A stretch of 64,000 nt of DNA from Epibacterium ulvae (GCF_018678075.1 NZ_JAHHIR010000025.1:1-64000), one strand, 5' to 3'. Numbered from the stretch's first letter, positions 1 to 8,693 are shown. Numbers and translations: made by a program. Notes: generated by a model not told the origin, from the sequence alone.

Positions 1-162
1 ACGCAGATCGTCAGGCGTGGCCGTGTCCGGTGACCTCTTCAGAAACCCGGCAAAATCCTTGATCGACCGGATATGGGCCTTTTGCGCTTTATCGCCCATC
101 TCATGGATGCGCATGTCTTCGATCATCCGCTCACGCAGCGGGGTTGTCTTCTCATGTGTCAT
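1..162 (-). CDS. Tyrosine recombinase/integrase, N-terminal fragment (runs off the left edge)
   Basis: Only the first 54 codons lie in the window; the gene continues leftwards. The start is the ATG at 162-160, preceded by GGAG about 7 bases upstream. The peptide begins MTHEKTTPLRERMIEDMRI and contains KAHIRSIKDFAGFLKRSPD, which resembles the SAM-like DNA-binding N-terminal domain of phage-type integrases. Relatives with this kind of N-terminus are often found with IS91-type elements. The catalytic R-H-R-Y domain is outside the window, so integrity cannot be judged. The neighbouring gene is a broken GST, which fits a site of past DNA insertion. Family assignment is by recognition of the N-terminal pattern only. 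Confidence 0.72.
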   Translation of the reverse strand, partial: MTHEKTTPLRERMIEDMRIHEMGDKAQKAHIRSIKDFAGFLKRSPDTATPDDLR

Positions 163-274
163 GGAAACTCTCCTGTCCGTTGATTGAGAAGGCTCAATCG
201 TCAGACAAGTTCGCTAGATCTCAAAATCCACACCGCCAAAGTCAGCGCACAACAACCGCAGCAAGCGCCATTGC

Positions 275-619
275 CGCGCCAGCGGCTTCGTCCTTGTCAC
301 CGAAAGCCGCCGTCTGTTGCAGGTGCTCGACACGCGCCTTGCAGGGCGGGAATGGGTGGCAGGCGATGCGATGTCCATTGCCGATATGGCGCTCTATCCT
401 TGGGCGCGGGCCTATCCCTGGGCCAAGGTGCAAGTCGATGGGCTAGAGCATTTACAGGCCTGGTTTGACCGAATGGATGCGAGGCCCGCCGTGCAAAAGG
501 CGCTGACCCTGCCTCATGCGCGGCCTTACTTTTGGGATACGGATCAAGACGAGAGCGCGTTTCACCGTCAGAACGCCGCCAATTTTTCAGCGGACGTTCG
601 GAGCGCAAAATCGACTTAA
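275..619 (+). pseudogene. Glutathione S-transferase, C-terminal domain remnant
   Basis: The frame encodes only the helical C-terminal half of a nu-class (YghU/YfcG-like) GST. Recognisable segments are RLLQVLDTRLAG, the conserved SIADMALYPWARAYPW block, and LEHLQAWFDRMDARPAVQKAL. The N-terminal thioredoxin-like domain that binds glutathione is missing; upstream, in frame, there is unrelated sequence and a TAG at 215-217. No ATG or ribosome site suits it, and the only in-frame start candidate is a TTG at 317. Such proteins are normally about 200-290 residues, so this is a truncated, presumably non-functional copy. Its truncation point lies about 110 bases from the divergent integrase start, suggesting it was broken by an insertion or deletion. 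An intact GST sits at 36964-37554 but is of a different type. Confidence 0.72.
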
Positions 620-1509
620 GCAGTGGCGCGCATCTGCCGGAGCAGCGACACGGAATAGATCACCAACGCGGCCCAGATCAGTGGGAATGCGATCTGGCGG
701 GCCTTATCGAATTCTTCCCCAAAGACAAAGACCGCAACCAGAAAGATTATCGTGGGCGCGATGTACTGCAGGATGCCCATTGTAGTCAGGCGCAGCAACT
801 TGGCACCGTTGGCGTAGATGGTCAACGGCACCGCCGTCACCACGCCGCATCCCATCAACAGAAAACTATCCATCCAGCTGAGCGCAAAGTGACCCGTGCC
901 ATAGAGTGTGACATACGTCAGATAGGCGAGCGCGAATGGAGTTAGGATCAGCACTTCCAACATGAACCCTTGGTTTGGGCCAATGGGGAGTGATTTCTTG
1001 AAATAGGCGTAAAACCCCCATGATAGGGTCAGGCCAATGGCGACCCAAGGCAAGGATCCCGCCTGGATCGTCAGGATCACAACCGCCAAAGCCGCCAGCG
1101 CAATGGCCGCCATCTGCGCTTTGTTCATACGTTCGCCCAGGAAGATCGCCCCCATGGCGACACTAAACAGCGGGTTTATGTAGTATCCCAAGGCTGCGTC
1201 GATGGCGTAACCCGCTCCAACAGCCCAGACGTAAATACCCCAGTTTACTGAGACCAACCCCGCCGTCACCGCGCCCATCATCAGGCTACGGGGCGTGCGC
1301 AGCGCCTGCATCAGCTCTTTGGTGCGGCCCAAAATGATCAACAACAGCCCGGCAAGTGGAACCGACCATAGGACCCGATGGGCGACCACTTCGGCTGGTG
1401 GAATATGCGCCACGAGTTTCATGTACAGGGGCAGAAATCCCCACATGAAATAGGCAGTTAGGGCAAACCCCAGCCCTGCCGGAGTATCCCGGTTTTCTGA
1501 TTTTACCAT
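616..1509 (-). CDS. rarD: RarD-type EamA/DMT family permease
   Basis: A 297-residue integral membrane protein of the drug/metabolite transporter superfamily. The N-terminal pattern GFALTAYFMWGFLPLYMKLV and the later ALGYYINPLFSVAMGAIFLGE and GILQYIAPTIIFLVAVFVFGE blocks are typical of RarD, whose substrate is not firmly known. Hydrophobic segments recur along the whole length, consistent with about ten helices in two EamA repeats. The length fits the family. It is a single-gene unit on the minus strand, with its stop overlapping the GST remnant's last codon; the 134-base gap to the next gene upstream is enough for its own promoter. The name is by family resemblance and transport specificity is not predicted. 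Confidence 0.85.
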   Translation of the reverse strand: MVKSENRDTPAGLGFALTAYFMWGFLPLYMKLVAHIPPAEVVAHRVLWSVPLAGLLLIILGRTKELMQALRTPRSLMMGAVTAGLVSVNWGIYVWAVGAGYAIDAALGYYINPLFSVAMGAIFLGERMNKAQMAAIALAALAVVILTIQAGSLPWVAIGLTLSWGFYAYFKKSLPIGPNQGFMLEVLILTPFALAYLTYVTLYGTGHFALSWMDSFLLMGCGVVTAVPLTIYANGAKLLRLTTMGILQYIAPTIIFLVAVFVFGEEFDKARQIAFPLIWAALVIYSVSLLRQMRATA

Positions 1510-1600
1510 GGCGCGCTCCTTGTAAACGAGAAACTAGGTCAGCAGCCAAGCGGTGAAAAACAACCGTTTGTGCAGGGGCGCATCACGGAAAATGATCAAT

Positions 1601-1620
1601 TGCCCGCACGATGGCGGGCA
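1601..1620 (-). terminator. Hairpin closing the demethylase operon
   Basis: TGCCCGC at 1601-1607 pairs with GCGGGCA at 1614-1620 around a six-base loop, 24 bases past the stop of the minus-strand gene ending at 1644. Downstream on that strand is an AT-rich stretch with only a four-T run, so termination strength is uncertain. Confidence 0.5.
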
Positions 1621-1643
1621 CTCGTATTTTGTATTGGGTGGCG

Positions 1644-4103
1644 TCAGACCTTCACGCGTTCCGATTTGGGATCATACATCGGCTTGAGCGAGGCTTCGGC
1701 TTTCACTTTGGTGCCGCAGACGTCGATCTCATAGGTGGAGGCGAGGACATCGGCGGCTTTTTCGCCTTCGCAGGGTACGTAGCCCAGACCCACAGCGGCC
1801 CCCAGCGTGTGACCATAGTTGCCGGACGACAGATAGCCCACGTTCACCCCATCACGCAGGATTGGTTCATTGTGGAACAACAGCGGTTCCGCGTCCGTCA
1901 GTTTGAACTGCAACAGACGGTTTTTTGGCCCCATTTCCTTGCGCGCGATCACGGCATCACGTCCGATGAAATCGCATCCTTTGTCGACCTTGACCGCGAA
2001 ACCCAGGCCCGCGTCGACCACGTGATCCTCGCAGGTGATGTCATGGCCAAAGTGACGATAGCCTTTCTCAATCCGGCAGCTGTCCATCATATGCATGCCA
2101 CACAGTTTCAGCCCCATGTCCTGTCCGGCCTCATGCAGGGTTTCAAAGACATGACCGGCCATATCCGAGGACATGTAGATCTCCCACCCCAGTTCACCCA
2201 CATAGGTGACGCGATGCGCGCGGGCGAGGCCCATGCCGATCTCGATCTCTTGGGCGGTGGCAAAGGGGTTGGCCTCGTTCGAGAAATCCGCAGGTGACGC
2301 CGCTTGCAGCAGTTTGCGCGCATTGGGGCCCATGATCGCTAGAACACCTTCACCGGCGGTCACATCCGTGATCACCACGTTGAAGTCGCCCTTGTGACGT
2401 GCCATCCAGGTCTGATCCGCCAGTCGGGTCGCGGCAGGTGTGACCACCAGATAGGCCAGTTCGGACAGGCGGGTGACAGTCACATCCGCTTCGATCCCGC
2501 CGGTGCGGTTCAGGAACTGGGTATAGACGATCTTGCCCACGGGGACGTTGTAATCGCCGCCGCCGACATAGTTCATAAACGCCTGCGCATCGGGGCCTTC
2601 GACACGGATTTTACCAAACGACGACATATCGTACATGCCGACGTTTTCACGCACTGCGCGGTGTTCGGCGGCAGAGTTTTCGAACCAGTTCTGACGCTTC
2701 CAGCTGTATTGGTATTCCCGCTCCTGCCCGTCGTTGGCAAACCAGTTGGCGCGTTCCCAGCCAGCAAGTTCGCCAAAGACTGCGCCCTGTTCCTTGAGAT
2801 GGTGATGGAACGGCGTGCGGCGCACCCCACGTGCGGTTGCTTTTTGTCGATAGGGGAAGTGGTCGGCATAAAGCAGGCCCAGCGTCTCTTTGGAGCGTTC
2901 AAAGAGGTATTTCTTGTTCCCTTGGAACGGCTGCATGCGGGAAATGTCCACATCGCCCAGATCAAAGGGTTTCTCGCCGGTGTCCATCCATTCGGCCAGC
3001 GCCATCCCGGCGCCACCTGCGGATTGGATCCCGATCGAGTTAAAGCCCGCCGCGACCCAGACGTTGTCCATCTCGGGCGCGAGGCCCAGATGATAGGCGT
3101 CATCGGGAGTAAAAGATTCGGGTCCGTTAAAGAAGGTATGGATGCCCGCTTCGGCCAGCAACGGCACACGTTCGACTGCACGTTCCAGGATGGGCTCAAA
3201 GTGGTCAAAGTCTTCTTGCAGCTGGTCGAATTCAAAGGTCTCGGGGATGCCATCCATCGCCCAAGGTTTGGCGTCCGGCTCAAACGCGCCGAGCAGGATT
3301 TTGCCCGCATCTTCTTTGTAGTAGGCAAACTCATCCGGCACCCGCAACACCGGCAGTTGAGTCATTCCATCAATGTTTTCGGTCACGATATAGAAGTGTT
3401 CGCAGGCATGAAGCGGCACATTGGTGCCCGCCATCCGACCGACCTCATGGCCCCACATGCCCGCGCAGTTCACCACCATATCGCATTCGATATGTCCGGA
3501 CGCAGAGCCATCATCCGCAACCCAATCCACACCGGTGACCTTGCGACCCTGCTTGACAATGTCGGCGACTTGCACGCGTTCTTTGACAATCGCGCCGCCT
3601 TGACGGGCCCCTTTGGCCAGCGCCAGCGCGATATTGGCGGGATCGCCCTGCCCGTCCAGTGGCAGGTAAACCGCGCCTTTGACCCCTTCGAGGTTCACAT
3701 GCGGATAAAGCTCCTGCACGCGTTCGTTGGAGATCTCTTCCACCTCGACCCCAAAGGCGCGCGCCATGGCGGCCTGGCGATAGATCTCTTCCTTGCGTTC
3801 CTCAGTCAGGGCGACCGTGATCGAGCCGACACGTTTGAAGCCGGTGGCCACGCCAGTCTCTTCCTCGAGCGCGCCATAAAGTTCCTGACTGTATTTCGCC
3901 AGTTTGGTCATATTCGCGGTCGCGCGCAGCTGTGCGATCAATCCGGCTGCATGCCAAGTGGTGCCGCTGGTCAGCTGTTTGCGTTCCAGAAGGACCACGT
4001 CCTTCCAACCCTTTTTGGTCAGGTGATAGGCCACAGAACAGCCAATCACACCACCGCCGATAATGACCACACGGGCCTTGTTTGGAAGATCCACCATGTC
4101 CAT
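1644..4103 (-). CDS. FAD-dependent N-methyl demethylase/oxidoreductase with GcvT domain (DMGDH/sarcosine dehydrogenase family)
   Basis: 819 residues with the layout of mitochondrial-type dimethylglycine and sarcosine dehydrogenases: an N-terminal Rossmann FAD domain (VVIIGGGVIGCSVAYHL, residues about 12-28), a DAO substrate domain to about residue 400, then a GcvT-like folate-binding domain and a barrel domain. His51 in SGTTWHAAGL matches the position of the covalent 8-alpha-(N3-histidyl) FAD link in this family. GELGWEIY and RIEKGYRHFGHDI are typical of the GcvT half. Such enzymes remove N-methyl groups and pass the C1 unit to tetrahydrofolate. The exact substrate (dimethylglycine, sarcosine, methylaminobutyrate or another N-methyl compound) is not readable from sequence. 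It is the last gene of a five-gene unit, 75 bases after the AraC-type regulator gene. Confidence 0.85.
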   Translation of the reverse strand: MDMVDLPNKARVVIIGGGVIGCSVAYHLTKKGWKDVVLLERKQLTSGTTWHAAGLIAQLRATANMTKLAKYSQELYGALEEETGVATGFKRVGSITVALTEERKEEIYRQAAMARAFGVEVEEISNERVQELYPHVNLEGVKGAVYLPLDGQGDPANIALALAKGARQGGAIVKERVQVADIVKQGRKVTGVDWVADDGSASGHIECDMVVNCAGMWGHEVGRMAGTNVPLHACEHFYIVTENIDGMTQLPVLRVPDEFAYYKEDAGKILLGAFEPDAKPWAMDGIPETFEFDQLQEDFDHFEPILERAVERVPLLAEAGIHTFFNGPESFTPDDAYHLGLAPEMDNVWVAAGFNSIGIQSAGGAGMALAEWMDTGEKPFDLGDVDISRMQPFQGNKKYLFERSKETLGLLYADHFPYRQKATARGVRRTPFHHHLKEQGAVFGELAGWERANWFANDGQEREYQYSWKRQNWFENSAAEHRAVRENVGMYDMSSFGKIRVEGPDAQAFMNYVGGGDYNVPVGKIVYTQFLNRTGGIEADVTVTRLSELAYLVVTPAATRLADQTWMARHKGDFNVVITDVTAGEGVLAIMGPNARKLLQAASPADFSNEANPFATAQEIEIGMGLARAHRVTYVGELGWEIYMSSDMAGHVFETLHEAGQDMGLKLCGMHMMDSCRIEKGYRHFGHDITCEDHVVDAGLGFAVKVDKGCDFIGRDAVIARKEMGPKNRLLQFKLTDAEPLLFHNEPILRDGVNVGYLSSGNYGHTLGAAVGLGYVPCEGEKAADVLASTYEIDVCGTKVKAEASLKPMYDPKSERVKV

Positions 4104-4178
4104 AACTCCAATAGTCGTTTTTTATTGAATGCCTGATTTGCGTCAGATGGGACGTTTCAAAACCGACAAAAACAGGGT

Positions 4179-5147
4179 CTATTCGGCAGCTGTTTCCAGT
4201 CGTCGCGCCTTGCGCAGCGCCGCAGGGGTCACCCCAAAAAAGCTTTTGTAGAGGGTCGAAAATCCGTTTGGGAACCCGCAGGCCAGACCCACATCGCGCA
4301 CGCACATTGTGGTGTTCAGAAGCAGGTTGTTGGCCCGGTGCATCCGGATCTTGCGATAAAATGTGTTAGGTGTCACGCCAAGCCGGGTTTTAAAACGGCG
4401 CTCCAGCGACCGGGGAGAGATGCCCAGATCATCCACCAGGGTCGAAATCGGCAGTGGTTCTTCGATGTTTTCCTGCATCAGGCGAATACAATGATCCAGA
4501 TCACGGTCCCCGGTATGGGCGATGGCACCGCCGTTGACCGGTTGCAGGGTGCCCGGATCGCGCACCGTGTCATGCAACAGAATATTGGCCACTGTTGTCT
4601 GCGCGGCCGACGAAATCAGCTTGCCGATGAGGGCAAGAACCACATCCACGGTGGCTTCCAGCCCGGCGCAGGTGACAACTTGGCCTGCGTCGCAGACAAA
4701 TTGCGTGCCGGCCTCAAAATACCCGTGCCGTTCGCGCAGCAGGGTCGAGTTTTCCCAATGGGTGGTCATATGCCCGGCTGAGCCATCTTCCTGAATGAAC
4801 CGCGCGGCGGCCTCGGCCAGCAGATAGGTGCGCGTCCCCGCATAGAAGTAACGGCTGAGCATCGGGCGCAGTGACAAGCCCGGCGCGTCAGGATCCGCAT
4901 TGCCCAAGACAAACAGGAATTGCGCCTCCGGTTTTTGTGCAATGTCCTGTGTTTCGACCATGACGCCACACGGGTTGCGCCGGATCCCACCCCCATCTGA
5001 GTGGAAGGACCAAGAGAAGGCTTTATGCGCCAGGGTGCGGTTACAGATCCGCAGCGTGTCTGTAATGGCGGAAAGCTCGGACAGAACAAAACCATCACAC
5101 AGGATGATATCAAAATGCCAGGTTTCGGTGTTTGGCGTTTCTCTCAT
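4179..5147 (-). CDS. GlxA-family AraC-type transcriptional regulator (GbdR-like)
   Basis: 322 residues from the ATG at 5147, which has GGAGAG about 8 bases upstream; a longer frame from 5252 would run into the preceding gene and is disfavoured. The first about 180 residues form a DJ-1/PfpI-like domain (FDIILCDGFVLSELSAITD, VTCAGLEATVDVVLALIG). The C-terminal about 100 residues are an AraC double helix-turn-helix (LVDDLGISPRSLERRFK, VGLACGFPNGFSTLYKSFFG). This architecture is shared by GbdR and CdhR, which activate glycine betaine, dimethylglycine and carnitine catabolism. Lying between two demethylase genes (19 and 75 bases away) it probably controls them, though that is inference. It sits inside the operon as well as possibly regulating it. 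Confidence 0.87.
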   Translation of the reverse strand: MRETPNTETWHFDIILCDGFVLSELSAITDTLRICNRTLAHKAFSWSFHSDGGGIRRNPCGVMVETQDIAQKPEAQFLFVLGNADPDAPGLSLRPMLSRYFYAGTRTYLLAEAAARFIQEDGSAGHMTTHWENSTLLRERHGYFEAGTQFVCDAGQVVTCAGLEATVDVVLALIGKLISSAAQTTVANILLHDTVRDPGTLQPVNGGAIAHTGDRDLDHCIRLMQENIEEPLPISTLVDDLGISPRSLERRFKTRLGVTPNTFYRKIRMHRANNLLLNTTMCVRDVGLACGFPNGFSTLYKSFFGVTPAALRKARRLETAAE

Positions 5148-5166
5148 GTCCGAGCTCTCCGTGGTT

Positions 5167-7620
5167 TTATGCGCGCAGACGCGCGTTTTCAGGATCCCAC
5201 AGGCTGGTGGTGTCCTGGACGACCGCGCGAAGCTTTTCGCCGTAGATCTCAACCATCAGCTCGGTTCCCGGTGTGGCGAGGTCGGCCCGCACCATGCCCA
5301 GCGCGAGGGAGGCGTTTACGCGGTATCCCCAATCGCCCGATGTCGTTTCACCCACGATTTCATCACCGCTGTAGATGCAGGACATGTAAGGCGCATCGGC
5401 GTCTTTTGCGTCGACGACCAAGGTAACGAACCCCTTCTTAGACCCTGTTTCACTCTCAGCGATCAAAGCATCCTTGCCGGGGAAGTCCCGCGGTTTGTCC
5501 AATTTGACAAAGCGGTCGAGACCGGCTTCCAGCATGGAGTAATCTGTCGACAGATCGCCTTTCCAGGTGCGGTAGCCTTTTTCGATACGCAGCGCGTTGA
5601 GCGCATACATGCCAAACGGTGTCGCGCCTTGGGTACGGATGGCGGCGTAGACCTCTGCTGCGGCCTCTGCCGGGCAATGGACTTCCCAGCCCAGTTCACC
5701 AACAAAAGAAACCCGCGCCAGCATAACCTGATGTCCGGCAACCGTGGCGGTCTGATGGGTCAGCCAACCCGATTGCAGATCGCCTTCTGTCAGCGGTGCC
5801 AAGACATCGCGTGCGGTGGGGCCTGTTACCAACAAGGTGCATACCGTGTCGGAGATATCAGCCAGCTCAAGACCTTTGGGCAGGTTGCGCCACAGAAGTT
5901 CAAAATCATGCCATTGCGCCACGGCGGCGGTCATCAGCATGAAGTCGTCTTCGCCTTTGCGGATCACCGACATCTCGGTCACGATCCGGCCACGGCTGTC
6001 GGCAAAATAGGCCAGGTTCATACGGCCGATTTTGGGCAACGCGCCGGTGATCTGGCTGCGCAGCCATTCTGCGGCACCTACACCTGACAGTGTGAAACGC
6101 GAGAAGCCGCACATGTCGACAACGCCTGTTGCATCGCGCACCGCTTCGCATTCTTCCTGAACGCGTTTGGCCCAGGGGCCGTTGCGGTTCCAGCTTTCGG
6201 TTGCGGCCTCAGACGTGTCGTCGCCGTCCTTGGCAAACCAATTGGCGCGCTCCCACCCGTTATAGGCGCCCATCTGGCCGCCATCGGCGATCAAACGGTC
6301 ATGGTTGGGCGACAGTTTCTTGTTGCGGGCAGCGGGCCATTCATGGTGCGGGAAATGCATGGCGTATTCGTGGCCATAGGTCTCCATCGCTTTCTTCATG
6401 GTAAAGTCGAAATCGGCGTGTTCGGTGTAACGGCGTGCGTCGACCGCCCACATGTCCCACTCGGTCTCACCTTCGGTGATCCACTCGGCCATGACCTTGC
6501 CCGCGCCACCGGCCTGTACGATGCCAAAGGTGAAGCTGTGCGCTTCAAAGGCGTTTTTCACACCCGGCATCGGGCCCATCAACGGCAGACCATCGGGTGC
6601 ATAGGGGATCGGCCCGTTGATCACGCGCCCCACACCAGAGGTGCCCAAAAGCGGCACACGGCCCATTGCATCCTCAATATACCACTCCAAACGGTCCAGA
6701 TCGTCCGGATAAAGCTGGAAGGAGAAATCCTCGGGCATCGGGTCCTGCTCGGTGACCCAATGGGCTTTACAGTTGCGCTCATAAGGGCCGAGGTTCAGAC
6801 CATGTTTGTCCTGACGCAGGTAATACGAGCTGTCGACGTCGCGGATCATCGGCAGTTTCTTACCGTTCTCCTTGGTCCAGACTTCGATCTCGGGGATTTC
6901 TTCGGTCAGGAAATACTGGTGCGACATCACAGTCAGCGGCACATCGCGTCCGCCAAAGGGTTTGAACCACTCGCCCACACGTTTGGCATAGTAGCCTGCG
7001 CAGTTCACCACGAACTCACATTTGATGTCGCCTTTGTCCGTATGGACAATCCATTCGTCGCCATCGCGGCTGACGCCAGTGGCTGGGCAGAACCGTTGGA
7101 TATTGGCTCCAAGATCACGCGCGCCTTTGGCCATCGCTTGGGTCAACTGGGCTGGGTCAATGTCGCCGTCCAGTGGATCCCATAGAACACCCGCCAGATC
7201 CTGGGTTTCCATAAACGGATAGTAATCCAGCGCCTCTTTCGGGGTCAGCATGTCCATTTCCAGACCCTGATACCGCGCCATCGACGCTACGCGCTCGAAC
7301 TCCTGCATGCGCTCCTTGGTATGGCCCAGACGTAGCGCACCGGTGACGTGATAGTTCATCGGATAGTCAACGTCGTCGGCCAGCGTGCGATACATTTCCA
7401 GCGAGTACCGCTGCATGTTCATCACCGCCCAGGATGCCGAGAAGTTCGGGCAGTTACCAGCCGCGTGCCAGGTCGAACCAGCGGTCAGCTCGTTCTTTTC
7501 CAGCAGGACACAGTCGGTCCAGCCAGCCTTGGCCAGATGAAAGAGCGTTGAAACGCCAATGGCGCCGCCGCCGATGATTACAACGCGTGCGGTTGTCGGA
7601 AAATTGGACATGGTCTGCAT
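5167..7620 (-). CDS. FAD-dependent N-methyl demethylase/oxidoreductase with GcvT domain, second copy
   Basis: 817 residues with the same FAD-DAO-GcvT architecture as the 1644-4103 product but clearly divergent. The FAD fold is at residues about 12-30 (VVIIGGGAIGVSTLFHLAKA) and the flavinylation His52 lies in TAGSTWHAAGN. The C-terminal half shows GELGWEVHCPAEAAAEV and RIEKGYRTWKGDLST. The two enzymes plausibly act on successive methylated intermediates, as in dimethylglycine to sarcosine to glycine, but this is inference. Start choice: ATG at 7620 gives MQTMSNF; a second ATG at 7611 is equally possible, and neither has a strong ribosome site. The gene follows the GFA-type gene by 21 bases and precedes the AraC-type gene by 19, so all are probably cotranscribed. 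Confidence 0.85.
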   Translation of the reverse strand: MQTMSNFPTTARVVIIGGGAIGVSTLFHLAKAGWTDCVLLEKNELTAGSTWHAAGNCPNFSASWAVMNMQRYSLEMYRTLADDVDYPMNYHVTGALRLGHTKERMQEFERVASMARYQGLEMDMLTPKEALDYYPFMETQDLAGVLWDPLDGDIDPAQLTQAMAKGARDLGANIQRFCPATGVSRDGDEWIVHTDKGDIKCEFVVNCAGYYAKRVGEWFKPFGGRDVPLTVMSHQYFLTEEIPEIEVWTKENGKKLPMIRDVDSSYYLRQDKHGLNLGPYERNCKAHWVTEQDPMPEDFSFQLYPDDLDRLEWYIEDAMGRVPLLGTSGVGRVINGPIPYAPDGLPLMGPMPGVKNAFEAHSFTFGIVQAGGAGKVMAEWITEGETEWDMWAVDARRYTEHADFDFTMKKAMETYGHEYAMHFPHHEWPAARNKKLSPNHDRLIADGGQMGAYNGWERANWFAKDGDDTSEAATESWNRNGPWAKRVQEECEAVRDATGVVDMCGFSRFTLSGVGAAEWLRSQITGALPKIGRMNLAYFADSRGRIVTEMSVIRKGEDDFMLMTAAVAQWHDFELLWRNLPKGLELADISDTVCTLLVTGPTARDVLAPLTEGDLQSGWLTHQTATVAGHQVMLARVSFVGELGWEVHCPAEAAAEVYAAIRTQGATPFGMYALNALRIEKGYRTWKGDLSTDYSMLEAGLDRFVKLDKPRDFPGKDALIAESETGSKKGFVTLVVDAKDADAPYMSCIYSGDEIVGETTSGDWGYRVNASLALGMVRADLATPGTELMVEIYGEKLRAVVQDTTSLWDPENARLRA

Positions 7621-7641
7621 TCCAGTTGAAGGAGTGGAGGT

Positions 7642-8013
7642 TTAAGGTTTTTGCGGCAGACTGTCGGCGATGGTGTAGTAATCGCTCTTTTCTGCCGTAA
7701 AGATGTGTTTTTCCAGTGTGATACCGGTAGGCGTGTTCACGGCCCCCAGCGCAAAGCTGATCTGATTTTCGTCATGCGCTTGCCAAAACAGGGACGATCC
7801 GCAGGTTGCACAAAAGCCCCGTTTTGCCATCGCCGAAGCCTCGAACCAGCTGACCGGACCGGTGATGGTCAACGCGTCCTGGTGCACCTGCGCAGACGCC
7901 CAAACGCCACCGGACTGTTTGCTGCATTGGGCGCAGTGACACATGCTGGCGGATGCCGGTTCTGCCTCGGTTGCAAAGGTGATCTGTCCACACAGGCAGC
8001 TTCCAGTGATCAT
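7642..8013 (-). CDS. GFA-family (glutathione-dependent formaldehyde-activating-like) zinc protein
   Basis: 123 residues with the full cysteine set of the GFA fold: GSCLCGQITF near residue 5, CHCAQCSKQSGG near residue 25, and GFCATCGSSLFW near residue 66. The first and last pairs usually hold a structural zinc and the middle ones a catalytic zinc. The founding member, Gfa of Paracoccus, was linked to S-hydroxymethylglutathione formation from formaldehyde; many homologues have unknown activity. Here it is embedded with two demethylases that can release formaldehyde, which supports but does not prove a detoxification role. It lies 21 bases after the regulator gene and 21 before the next gene, so it is probably cotranscribed. 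Confidence 0.85.
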   Translation of the reverse strand: MITGSCLCGQITFATEAEPASASMCHCAQCSKQSGGVWASAQVHQDALTITGPVSWFEASAMAKRGFCATCGSSLFWQAHDENQISFALGAVNTPTGITLEKHIFTAEKSDYYTIADSLPQKP

Positions 8014-8034
8014 GATGATGTCCCTTTCACGCGC

Positions 8035-8604
8035 TCAATAGACCGGAGGTGCAATGACCCAGATGGCCACGGCAACTTCGTCATAGGGGTTGGACCATTG
8101 ATAGGGTTCATGGCGGATGCGGAAACTGTCACCGGGCCCGACCGAGAACTGGCGGTCACCGATTTGCAGCTCCAGACGGCCAGAGATCATGTAGCCGACT
8201 TCCTGTGTCGGACGATGGGCTGGAACCTGCATCCGCGAATGGGCCGCAAAGGTTGAATGCACCATTTCAAAGTCATCGGTGAGATCGGGCGACAAAAGCT
8301 CTTCGACCAGACCTTCTTCACCGGCACCCATAGGGCGACGCGCACCCGCACGCACGATATAACCCTGCTCCTCAACCGGGGAGGCGGAATGGGAAAAGAG
8401 CATCGACATCGGAACATCAAGGCAGCTGGCGATCTGGCGCAGGTCAGAGATGGTGGGTTCTGACATGTCGCGTTCAACCTGGCTTAGCCATCCCACCGAA
8501 CGCCCCAGCCGTTCTGACAGATCTGTAAGGGTCAGGCCACGGGCTTTGCGCAACGCACGCAGGTCGGCGCCCAATGTCTCTTTGGTTTGTGTCAGGTCGT
8601 TCAC
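8035..8604 (-). CDS. XRE-family regulator with C-terminal cupin sensor
   Basis: An N-terminal helix-turn-helix (LGADLRALRKARGLTLTDL, then GRSVGWLSQVERD) is followed from about residue 95 by a single cupin barrel (VGYMISGRLELQIGDRQFSV, PGDSFRI). Proteins of this build are usually small-molecule-responsive repressors or activators of adjacent catabolic genes. The start is uncertain. The GTG at 8604 gives 189 residues and has GAGAG upstream; a GTG at 8640 would give 201 residues but coincides with the end of one of two 25-bp palindromes that look like operators, so the shorter form is preferred. It is the first gene of the demethylase unit and probably autoregulates it through the 8616-8680 sites. 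Confidence 0.83.
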   Translation of the reverse strand: MNDLTQTKETLGADLRALRKARGLTLTDLSERLGRSVGWLSQVERDMSEPTISDLRQIASCLDVPMSMLFSHSASPVEEQGYIVRAGARRPMGAGEEGLVEELLSPDLTDDFEMVHSTFAAHSRMQVPAHRPTQEVGYMISGRLELQIGDRQFSVGPGDSFRIRHEPYQWSNPYDEVAVAIWVIAPPVY

Positions 8605-8615
8605 CGCAGGCTCTC

Positions 8616-8680
8616 GTGAAATTATTGATCTGTTTTTCACTGATTCCTGAGTTGCGTGAAATTAGCAACCATTTTTTCAC
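8616..8680 (-). promoter_or_regulatory. Twin 25-bp operator-like palindromes upstream of the demethylase operon
   Basis: Two near-copies, 8616-8640 and 8656-8680, each begin GTGAAATTA and end TTTTTCAC, so each has GTGAAA/TTTCAC arms about an AT-rich centre. They are spaced exactly 40 bp, close to four helical turns, so two bound dimers would face the same side of the DNA. They fill the gap between the thiolase terminator and the XRE-cupin gene and are the obvious candidate binding sites for that regulator. The binding protein is inferred, not shown. Confidence 0.7.
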
Positions 8681-8693
8681 GACAGCGGCTCAC

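Noticed and set aside
182-199. Short stem-loop GATTGAG / CTCAATC between the integrase and the GST remnant
   Set aside because: A seven-base stem is common by chance, and without the left flank it cannot be shown to be an insertion end or attachment site.
2394-4136. A 580-codon open frame on the plus strand opposite the first demethylase gene
   Set aside because: It is antisense to a well supported gene with intact cofactor motifs, and has no family pattern; long antisense frames are normal in GC-rich DNA.
4900-6087. A 395-codon open frame on the plus strand across the AraC-type and second demethylase genes
   Set aside because: It spans two real genes in antisense, with no recognisable domain.
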